Shown here piece after piece: positions 11,877-22,000 of a DNA stretch of 64,000 bases; positions within the stretch are counted from its first letter, which is position 1; every line of letters begins with the position of its first letter. Made by a program: the position numbers and the translations under genes. Origin of the DNA: Malurus cyaneus samueli (lineage: Eukaryota; Chordata; Aves; Passeriformes; Maluridae); NCBI GenBank assembly GCA_009741485.1, contig CM019216.1, positions 48,646,607-48,710,606 of the forward strand, read 5' to 3'. The notes under the pieces are model-generated. The model saw nothing but the letters and a program-made list of their open reading frames with translations. It had not been told where the DNA came from and made no database searches.

Positions 11877-12160
11877 CTGGGAAGGAAAAACAACAAATCA
11901 GCCTGATTTTTTTTGAAAGAGTTTTGCCCGAGTAGGAGGCAAGGCTGCTGAAAAAGACATTAAACATCTGAAGATTTTGTTAAGTCCACCCGTGATTTTA
12001 TAGCAATGAAGAAAGTAAAAGTGATTCAGCTGGAATTCAGAACTAATGTAGGAGCACAGGGCAGTTAAGTTATGCTTACAAGGTGACACGATGCTCCACC
12101 GGTTCCGCAGTTACCGAGCAAACCCCGCAGCCTCCGTGCAATACATAGTGCAGTACTCAC
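11877..12160 (-). other. Probable 5' UTR intron of the ABRA-like gene
   Basis: On the minus strand a classic acceptor, TTGTTTTTCCTTCCCAG, ends at 11877. Upstream a strong donor, AAGA|GTGAGTAC, starts at 12160. Joining them gives a 284-nt intron and places the ATG 89 nt inside exon 2. Exon 1 would be noncoding because exon 2 has an in-frame stop before the ATG. No transcript data support this. Confidence 0.55.
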
Positions 12161-12527
12161 TCTTCTCGCAATGACGCCTTTTCAAGAACTTTATCCTGGT
12201 AGCCGGCAGCCCCGCTGGCTTCCCAAACAATCTGATGCTGTGCTGGCTGAGCTGGGGAGTGAACAAACCATTCCCGAGCGGCAGCAGCCGAACACCAACC
12301 CATGCACGGGGGTGGGAAGCCTTTCTCCTGCCTGGGCGCTGAATAAAGGTGGATAAATTCACGCCGTGCCGACAAGGTTCCCTCGGACAGTGGAAGCTAC
12401 TATGTACAGAAAATATTATCTGGAGCCGAAACGCCAACACATGGTGGGAGCAGGGGGATTTTCCTCATCAGGCACTGCAAGGAGAAGTAAAAATCCAGTT
12501 AGTGAGTGCGTCGCTGTCTGCAGCACC

Positions 12528-12766
12528 CTATTTAGTGAAGAAGACAAAGGCAGAATAGATTGTTCTCCCTTAAAAGGCTGTGCTGCACAGCCATGTCTGC
12601 CGGCTACAGCCCAAGGGCCGGCTGCAGGGAGGGAGATGGCACTCCATAGGTGCAAGTCCCTCCCCACTCCCGGTTTGAGGGCTGCCCCCCACCTGTGGCA
12701 TTCTATGGGTTTAGATTGTGGATTGTCTGTGCAGAATCTGATGAATTTGCGGCAGACTTTTATATA
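12528..12766 (-). promoter_or_regulatory. Candidate promoter of the ABRA-like gene
   Basis: Read on the minus strand this holds a canonical TATATAAAAG box (12757-12766), a perfect CArG box (12568-12577), a CACCTG E-box near 12690, and an A/T element CTAAATAG (12528-12535) that could act as a weak TATA or half-MEF2 site. Either transcription starts near 12730 from the TATA box, with the CArG box downstream, or near 12500 with the CArG box about 70 bp upstream. The signals fit a muscle-type promoter; the choice is inference. Confidence 0.45.
12568..12577. promoter_or_regulatory. Consensus CArG box (SRF site)
   Basis: CCTTAAAAGG fits CC(A/T)6GG exactly. It lies 407 bp upstream of the proposed exon 1 donor of the ABRA-like gene. 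The ABRA gene is itself a known SRF/MEF2 target, so the placement is suggestive. Confidence 0.6.
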
Positions 12767-14440
12767 CCTACAGAGATCTGCATGTGCTATAACCATGTCT
12801 TTGCCGGGTCGTATCGTTCACCTGTTGAAATATGCAAACTGGAATTTCCAGGTAGCACGTAAGTAGAGCTGATACTTTTACGGAGTTTTGAAGTTAAAAC
12901 ACAGGATCAGTGCTGGATTTTCTATGGGGAAATGGACAGAAATGCAAATTCTGAACAGCATAACTAAATTATGTAGATGGGTTATTTTTGTTTTTTGAAA
13001 ATATTGTTACTTTAAAAGCAAGATTTGATGGCCCACACAGACATGTTGGTGCTATTAGCACATGAACCCGTGAGCAGCGACAGCGTTCCCCAAATGCCCC
13101 AGCAGAACCTAGAGGTCAAAAAACACTTGTGTTGCCTCTGCATTTACAAGAGTGCACAGAATGAGTGGCAACATAATCGCTGCAAAAGGGAATTGGGAAT
13201 AATAAGCAACAGCACACATGAAATAATGGCTTTTCATTAATGGTCTCTCATTTTTAAATTGAAACTCATGATTGTAATATGATCCCATTGTTGTATTTTT
13301 TGAGAGAAAGGTGGTTAATTCTAGCTTCCTGGATAAATTTCAAGTTGAGTAATTACACTTCGTATATATAAAATTCCCCTGAATGCTTAAAAGGGATTTT
13401 TTCCTTCCTTTCCCTCACTAGATTAGTTATGTAATGTTTTTAAGATGACTTCTCCACATTCACACAACAAACTGCTTGATTCTCTTCAGTGGCATTACAA
13501 AAAAGTATGTTCCATTTCCAAACATAGCAACTGAAAAGTGTTTTGTTTTTATGTTAGAATCAAATACCCCGTAAATCTTATTTCATAATGCACATTCACT
13601 TTCAAACTAAGCTGAGCAACTTGTATACACTGCCAGAGATTTTGTATGAATCCTCAAATCAAAAGCAAGAAATAAAAAAGGACTTTTGTTAAAGTCTTCT
13701 GTAGGAGTCAGTAACAGTGAAAAACAGGTATTCACCTTGTGAGAACAGATAGCAATACCCTGAAGGTAAAGCAGTGCAGATAAAATAAGCAAAAGCCAGT
13801 TTCAAAGAGATTAAGCTTAAAAATAATACCAACCTTTCCTTCTAAGAAGTTTCTAAAATGGAAGCTATACAGCTAAGAAATTTAAAGTGAGGCAGATTGG
13901 AAAAATAAAAGCAGACTTCTTCCACTAAAGCTCTCTAAGCAATTCCAGGATTTTTGTAAGCAATCTCGGGCTTGCAGGGTTTGTCAGCAGTTCACCAATG
14001 TGTTTATTGCTGGGTATCTGCACTCAGCTGCTGGGGTGAATGAGTCCACATCTACCTCTTTTCAGTCTCTTCTAGGAAAGCTTCCGTTTAGCTGCCAGGT
14101 CACTTTAGGTTGCTTTCTTGTCAATCATCAGGGCTAAAGCTTCACAGTAACCTCACTTTTGATTAATGCAGGAAGGGATAATTGCAGAAGCTGCAGGATG
14201 AGATTATGGAGATGCATAAAGAAGGTGTTCCACACAGTGCTCACAGGTCATGAGCAAGATCTTAGCCATCTAGAAATAAAAAAAAACTGTCCAAAATCAG
14301 TACATAAAACACAGAACACGAGTTCAGTGCTGAGCTGGCCTGGTCCTAATAAACAGCTTATCAAAATCTGGGTAAGCCGAACCTTTAGCTCAACACAACA
14401 GAGAGATCGGTGAGTGCGGGATTACAATTATCAAGGCTAG
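12767..14440. other. Intergenic between divergent ABRA-like gene and TRMT11
   Basis: Mostly AT-rich unique-looking sequence. No supported exon or repeat was found. Confidence 0.45.
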
Positions 14441-14971
14441 ATATTAAAATAAAATATAATCCGCAAGACAAACCCCTTTTTGCCCCTCCGTGGAACCGCC
14501 ACTCCTCTGCCCCTTTCCTGGGAATGTGTCTACCTGCTCCGACACCCATGCCGCCGGCGCTGACCTCCTTCCCACGGAAAAACGAACGCGACTCCTTTGG
14601 CACCTGTTAATTCTTAATGTTATTTAATGCTCCACATCCTTAAACGTGGCCGGGAGAGGCCGCAGCGCGCCCCGGGCAGTGAAACACCCCTGAGAGAGCG
14701 TGTCCCCAGTGTACATGGAGTTATTTATAAACCATACGCAGGCACTGCTGTATTGACACGTGGCGTGCGTGATAAAGCACACGCAAAATACAACCACAAG
14801 AAAGATGATAAGGAGATGAAATGAGGAGTACTTCCTGAGGGGTTCCCACAGCCCTGCACCCCGCTCCCGGCGCTTCAGGGGCCGCGGGGGTCTCTGTTCC
14901 ACACGCCCCTTCCCGGGCTCCTCCCGCCGCTCCCGCCTCTCCCTCCCGGCGGCGCATGCGGGAGGCGGGCG

Positions 14972-17900
14972 ATGCTCGGACATGGCGCTGGCGGCTCCGG
15001 CGCTGCGGCGCTATCTGCTGCTGCTGGCGCAGGAGCACCTCGAGTTCCGCCTGCCGGTGAGCGCTGCGCGGGGCCGGGGCCAGGGCCGGGACCGGGGTCA
15101 GGATCAGGGTCAGGGTCAGGGTCAGGGTCAGGGGCGGGCGGGGCGCTGCCCTTCCCTCGCCTCGCCTGTCCTCCGGGGCGCTCCCGGGCAGTGCGGCCCC
15201 GGGCGTGCCCGGGTGTGCCGGACACCGGCGGGCGTCACCTCTCTCGGGGAGAGCCGGGAGCTCCTGGCGCCCATTCCCTCGTCGCTCCCGGCGTCCTGAG
15301 GGAAGAAGCCCCCGGGCGTGGGGCCCCCTTGTTCCCTCTCCTGCCCCACGCTCGCGTGGTGGCTTTAAGGCAGCAGTTTCCTTGCCGCTTTTCCAGAGCC
15401 TCTGGCTCTGGGAGAGGTCACCAGCAGAGTACCCGGGGCTCCATGTGAGGAGTGGAAGCTAGGGTTCCAAAAATGCATGCAAGTTTTTGGCTTTGGTGAC
15501 TTTTGAAGTTCATTTAAATTGTATGACTTCTGCTGGTGCTGCCCTGGGCACACCGAGGGCCCTTCTCGATGGGCTGTTCAGAGAGGTGGTGGAATCACCA
15601 TCCCTGCAGGTGTTCAGGGAAAGACTGGATGTGGCACTCAGTGCCATGGTCTGCTTCACAGGCTGGTGTTCACCCATCGGTTAGACTCGATGATCCCAGA
15701 GGTCTTTTACAACCAATGTGAGTCTGTGATTTTCTGTCATGCGTGTTCTGGAGAAATGTGAGGCAGGGGGGTTGCAGATAACGTGCTTTTCAGGAGGAAG
15801 ATTTGGGGAGCAGCAGGGATGGGGCATCTCTGAAGTCCTAGGGCCCGTGATTCTACCGGATCAGAGGTCTCCAAGGCCTTGCTGGTGTCCTGTGATGTAA
15901 GGCTCCCTCACACCGGCGGCACTGAGGGCTGCTTGCTTTTGGCTTGTGATCCTGAGTGTTTATTTCCATGCTGTTGGTAAATTTAACTTGTGATTATTTT
16001 TTTCCTGTGACAACTTACAGAGGTGCTGTACACCTTAACAATTTTGATAGCCTAAGGGCTCTTGTAAGCATCATCTTGAGAGCTAGTAATATCCAGGATA
16101 GTATGTTGTTGTTCAAAATAGTGCTGAAATACAGAGTTATTGTGTTAGAGTTGGTTGGTTATTATTCTGCATGTTACGAAATTTTTAGTGTGTCTTGAAT
16201 CATGTGCTTTCCTTGTTTTCATTTACGTTTTCTTCTGAATTTTACTACTTGCTTTGTGGGACTGGAAGCTGAATTTATATATTTATGATCAACCCGATTT
16301 TTCTTTAGGCACGGTCATCAAATGAAGTTAAAAGATGATATATGTGTAACTTAGAAAGTTTTTCTTTTTATCACCAAGGTTTTTGGTGACATTTGATTGA
16401 TAGAGCTGCTGAAGAAAGCTGAGCCATTTCCCTTTTGTAGTTTGGTGGCTGCTCAGTTTGTTTGGTTTTGTGATGAGCTGTGTTAGGGACATAATTTGTC
16501 AGAAACTTAATGAAACAAACAAGGACAGTTTTGTTAGCCAGATGATCTGCTGATCCTGGCCCTGGGTCAGTGTTACTAGTGAAATGTCACTTTTATGTGA
16601 ATTAGTCAGTAAAATATTTTAATAAGAGAATGGATAATACTGTAAGAAAAATATTGTTGTGAGAGTGCAGGATTGAACAGTAAAGATTCTGATGAAGGAG
16701 AATATCCAAAATGGTAGGATTTGATTACTGAAATTTGCCTGACCTTTGCCACTGAATTCTGAGAAGGCTAATTTTATAGCAGGAAAGTCTTAATTATTTT
16801 CAGTTCATGAACAGTACATACAATCTGAAATTATTTGTGAACTTCTGCTCCACCCACTATCTGCATTAGAATTTGTTATGCTGACCTTTTATTTTTTTTT
16901 TCCTTTTTTATGACATTAGTTAATGATTCTAAAGCCTGACCTTTATATTTTCACTTTAGGAAATAACATCATTGCTCTCCCTTTGTGGTGGACAATTCAG
17001 TGGCGAGCAGGAAATTCGTGTAAATGTAAGTGAGCTATCAAATTTTTACTTGAGTGTGTGTATGGTATGCAAGTACGTTCTTTACAGTATTTTTGGTGAA
17101 TGTAGGTAGCTGAATAAATGTTGTGGTTTCTTAGGAAAATCAGGTATCTTCCCAAAAATGAGGAATTCTCAATTTCAGTAAAGACTCAGAACTGAAAAAA
17201 AGATGTACAAAATGCACCTCGGGATGTCTTCACTTACCAGCATGAAAAGAAGCAGTGCCATCTGCTGGGAGGCTCTCCTTACTTTTTAGACAAGCTAAAG
17301 CCTGAAAATACTCAATATCTGTTTGGAATTGGTGTTTGCCTCTAAATCAGTGAGACAGAGGAAGAGTGCAGCTGGGAAGCTGTATGATTCTGGTCTCAGT
17401 GCTTAGTCAGAGAATGGTATTGGGATTTAGTTACTGTGTGTGTGTCACAAAGTGTTTTTAATCTTTAGAGGATGAATAGTTAAGAATAGTGCAAAAAATA
17501 TTTTACCAAATCAGTGCTGGAAAAATTAATAACAGAATTTCTCAGAAACTTAAGCTGAGTAAACAGTTTTGTCTCAATTATTTTATCCTCATGTTCTCTA
17601 TATGATTAAAGTTAACAGATTTATTTTTTATTAGCTTCTAAAATCTTCAGTATGCATATTCTGTTTTTATAGGACAGAATTGTGTAATTGTGTAATTCAC
17701 GTGACATGCTCCAGTTAAGTACTTATATCACTTACCTTCTCTTTATTTCAGTCTCCATTTTGGATTCTCAATATTCCTTCAGAAGAGATGGCAAGGGGAC
17801 TAATGAAACGGACAGTTTGTGCAAAGTAAGAGATGAAAAATCTTGTAAACAATAACATAAGCAGTGGAATTTTGTTCTGTTATATTGTGGCAAGTGTCAA

Positions 17901-19091
17901 TTTTGTATAGACTCATAAAATAAACAAGTCTCCAATTCCCTCTAGAATTGAGAAGGTGTCACTGGAGCCTCTTGGACTCGTGCAGGCCTGATTATGTAGC
18001 TATGCCTGTCTTCTTTTCTCAGTATATGATCAATTCAGGGTCTTGAAATGGTGTTCTTCACTCCAGAGACAGTACTTGTTGTGTTACTCATGTTTTATGT
18101 GCCTTGTATAATGTTGGTTATACCGTGGCTTGTTTTAAAAAACATATGAAATTAAAAGATAAAAGCAGTGATATGTGAAAATCGACAATCATGTTTGGAA
18201 GGGAAAGGTTGTGTCACCCTCCCTCAGTGCTGGCATCTGAGCCTTCAGCCCAGACTGCTGCAGCAGAGGTCCTTCTGGGAAAATCAGGAGCACAGGAATA
18301 TGCCAGAGAGTGATTGTTCCAGCTGGTCCTTTTTGGAGGTGTCTCAATAATTTGGTCTCCAGTGAGAGGGTGAGAGAGACCTTGAATTATGGTTCAGGAT
18401 GAGAAGCAGTGAAGGTGTGTTATGTCTCTCTGACCATACTAAATTTCTGGTGTCTGCTGTGTTCTTCAGAGCTTGGTCCCCTCTGCAGAGTGTTGCATAG
18501 TCCCTGTTGAGTGCTTATTGTATCAGGTGTTGAATTTTCCCTATAATTACTTGTCCTCTCCACTCTTGCCTAAAGAATGGAGCACTGCACTTCAAAAAGT
18601 AGCTGTAGGCAACTAAGGAAGTAAAAAATGACAGAACAGCTTGCAGATGTTCTGCATGCCATGCTCTCTCAGCTGATGCATGCTGATTTTATGTAGAAAG
18701 CATAAATAGCTCATGGCTTATTTCTCTGGCCTACTGCTGATTGTGGGGAGATGTGGTAGTTTTAGAATAAGATCACTGGAGCACCCCCATTGCACTGCCA
18801 ATCAGTGTGAAAAGCTCTGAAGCTTTTGGTGTATGTTACCAAAGAAAAGCATCAGAGAAATATCAGCCTAGGAATAAAAATAAGCCTGTCCTTATTACAG
18901 ACAAAAGTTAAAGCATTTGCCAAGAGTTAGATGCCACACTTTAGTACTTCATGAAGTAAAGCAAAAATATGTACGCTCAGAAAGTGATGCCTAAGGATTT
19001 TTAAAAGGAATAAAAAAAGTATCTTTAGGCTTTTCCCCTGCTCTATGTGACTGCACTCTCCAAAACTTTGTAATTTCAGGTCTATATTTGA
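14972..19091 (+). CDS. Overlapping upstream ORF in TRMT11 exons 1-4 (putative)
   Basis: An ATG at 14972 (G at -3, C at +4) lies 10 nt before the TRMT11 ATG in another frame. Followed through the spliced exons (14972-15056, 16960-17025, 17752-17825, 19080-19091) it stays open for 78 codons and ends at TGA 19089-19091. A second upstream ATG at 14956 gives 35 codons and stops in exon 2. Whether transcripts start far enough upstream to include them is unknown. This is more likely a translational control element than a stable protein. Confidence 0.3.
14982..15056 (+). CDS. TRMT11: TRMT11 exon 1 (residues 1-25)
   Basis: Encodes MALAAPALRRYLLLLAQEHL and ends in phase 0 at a gtgagc donor. The YLLL.AQEHLEFRLPE block is the conserved TRMT11 N-terminus. 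Confidence 0.96.
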
Positions 19092-22000
19092 ACTGTGGGG
19101 CCATGGAAGATCTGCAGGGGAGCTCTATGCATCTTTGAAGAACTATCCAGTGGACAAGATGGTATGCATATGAAGAATCTGGATAATATGGTTCCTTAAG
19201 CCCACTGAATACCACTGCATCTTTACTAATGAAAGTTCTTGCCTTTCTTTTTTTTCAGCTTCCTTATCTACAGTCAGACTCTACTTACAAAGTACATATT
19301 CATACATTTAATAAAACACTGACCCAAGCACAGAAAATAAAAAAGATTGATGTAAGTAGATGGATAAGAAATTTAGTTTAAGAAGTTTAGTTTCATCTGT
19401 TCATGTTGTTCTTATTCCATGCTGTCAGTGTATTTAAGTTTGGGTTTCTTGAAGATCTTAAGGAAGTTCATGGCTTATTTCTTACCAGGTCTGAGTGAGA
19501 TCTTTGTGTCTGAATTTACATTCCCTCAAAATTCATTTCTTCTTTTTTTAAGCTGTCATATTTCCAGCATTTTGTCTTTACTCTTAGTATTGTTTTTGAT
19601 TCATTTCTTCTTTTTTTTTTTTCTCTCTAAACCAACCATGTAAGATATCTACAAAGACAAATATCAGTGCTGATTTCAGCTCAGTGTGCTGGGAAACTGA
19701 AGCTTATGGCTCAAAACTGTAAGATTCAAATGACTAGAGTTAGGTGCTAAATTTTTGGGGAATTTGTTGCTTCATCTCCTTATTAGGCTTTTATTGTTGC
19801 GTAATGTGGAACAGTTGACTTCAGCTGCAAGCTGTGGATTGTGTGCAGATCTCTTGTTCTGTCATCTGCACTCGTGCTCTCCTCCTAACTATATCAGTAT
19901 TTTAATTAGAAATTTTTTCCAAATTATTTCTACTCTTCCACATTCTATTTTGGCAGCTGTTTATTCATTTTACTTCATTTACAGGGACTGAAATTATCTG
20001 TATTAGTAGTAGCTATTCTTCCCTGTTCAGTTTTTGTGTATGTGAAATAATGCTGAGTATGTAAATTGTAGCTGCACATCACTGAAATTTCACAGCCCAT
20101 TGTTCATCATCAGTGTTGTTTTTATAAATTGAAAATTGGATAGTTAATGTACACATTTAATGTCCTCTGAAGTTAATAAAAAGTGTTAGGGTTCCTGATT
20201 TCTAGTCCTTGATAATTAGAACTATTTTTGTTTACAAGAAAGGCATTTGAAAACTCCAGAGAAAATTGAATGTACTTTTTAATACTAATATACCATTTCT
20301 CACAAGTGAAGTGGTTTGTGTTTTGTTGTTTTTTTGGTTGGTTTGTTTTGTTTTTGTTTTTTTTTTTTTCTTGAGGAGGCAGGTACCTTTTAAAAAATTG
20401 ACCCTGGTTTTTGTCTTTAACTCTTTTTCTTCATTGTATAGGCCCTTGAATTTCTACCATTCAAAGGAAAAGTAAACTTAAAGAATCCACAACACATCTT
20501 TTGGATTTTGGAAGATTATGGAATGAACCCAAATGATGTTCCAGAAGAGCCCAATCATCTGTATTTTGGTAGATGGGTGCGTGAGTATGCTTGCCTCAGT
20601 TCTTATAAGCTTGTATTTTCAGGAGAGTATTTATTCAGTTTGAGTGTAAAAAATGTTCTGACTTTTAACAGAAACAGAAAATACAGTTGTCTGCATCTGT
20701 AATTGCATAATACTCTGATGCAAGTCTCGGAAGTCTTTACTGTGACTAGAAAAAGTGGCTTTACTGAACAATTTAGAGGTGGAAAAAAGTGAAGTTGTAT
20801 CTGGGAATGCACCTTATCTTGCCATCCAGTGAGAGAGCTCAGCACAATGAGACTGCAGCTGTGGTGGTGTGTTGTATTATCGTGGGTGCTGCTGAAAGCA
20901 CCAGCAGTGTGTTTCAAACACAGAAAGATTTACAGAACTGTAGGTGGCCTGTGGCCCTGTGGAGTGGCATTCTGTAAGTGCTTCAGGTGATCCTGACAGG
21001 CACCTCCATGGAAAGGTGCAGACTGATCCCTGAGGCTGTGGAAATCACTGAGTCCAGCCCAAAGCCCAAAGGAACACCGACCATGCAATAGGAACCAAGT
21101 ACAAATACTGGATCCTGTCGTCTGTGGTCTTTATTACTACTGTTCTTGCCTTTTGGCTATATGCACTCTAAGCCTGCTGCATTATTAGGGTATCCTGAGG
21201 AAGTTTGATCTGGTCTTTCAGGTTTTTGTGAGGAAAAAGGGGCTTCTCAAAAGGGTATCTCCCAGAATGACACTTAACACTGATGGTAATATGTGCTTGC
21301 AATGTCCTGGGACCTGGAAGGAGCGAGAGCCAGAGATTATACTATAGTCAGTGACTTGTATAGGGAAATTAGAGATTCAGGTGATCTGTTGGGGCCAGTG
21401 AATGTTCTCCATGCCTGTGATTAATGTGCAAGCACCCTGGGTTGAGGCAATGCTGCAAAATATTGCAGCTGTTATCCCATCTGTGCTGAATTCCTGAAGT
21501 GTTTAAAAATGAGTAAGCCAACCTGAAAAAAATAGGCAAGTGTATTTTGTTTGCCCTGTAAGATTGATGCTGATCAGAGATGGGAGTTACAGTTGTTGGA
21601 TAGTGTTTGAATGTGTTTTGTTCTGCATTGCTCTGACTTTCTCCAGCATACTTTGGAAGTCTGATGTAAAAACGTTAGCATTTGGTCTTTGTTTACTTTT
21701 CCCTTAAATTCTGATCTGCCAACACTATCCTAAATTTAGATTTTGAGTGGGACCGAAATGCCAGTGAAGAAAGAAGTTCTGTATGACCTTAAGCATGAGT
21801 GTGTGTGTGCACACATGTTAACTTGCATTTCTAATCCTCATATTTTTGAAATCTTTTCAACTCTGAATTGCCAGGAATTGTTGTTCTGATACTTAGAATA
21901 ATAGCGAAGTTACTCTAATTGTAGTTTCTTTGAAAGAATTTTCCCTCTAAACTGTTTGTATGTTTTTAACCTCTGTCTTGAAGGATTTACCTAGGTGTTG

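Larger units (their letters stand above)
14640..15350 (+). promoter_or_regulatory. TRMT11: CpG-island promoter of TRMT11
   Basis: Sharp rise in G+C and CpG around the first coding exon, with G-rich and C-rich blocks on both sides. No TATA box is seen at a suitable distance from the ATG at 14982. Nothing on the minus strand supports a second gene from the same island; the closest minus-strand gene starts about 2 kb or more to the left. Confidence 0.75.

Noticed and set aside
12111..12866. Several frames on both strands in the GC-richer stretch near 12.4 kb
   Set aside because: None shows family motifs or a consistent intron pattern; the stretch is better explained as the promoter and noncoding first exon of the ABRA-like gene.
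15095..15130. Possible interstitial telomere repeat
   Set aside because: The unit is GGGTCA, not the vertebrate telomere unit TTAGGG.
14972..15448. 158-codon frame and its minus-strand partner rich in DPDP or GSGS repeats
   Set aside because: The genomic frame runs through the intron 1 GGGTCA array; the repeats are a by-product. Only the spliced version of the upstream ORF is kept as a possibility.
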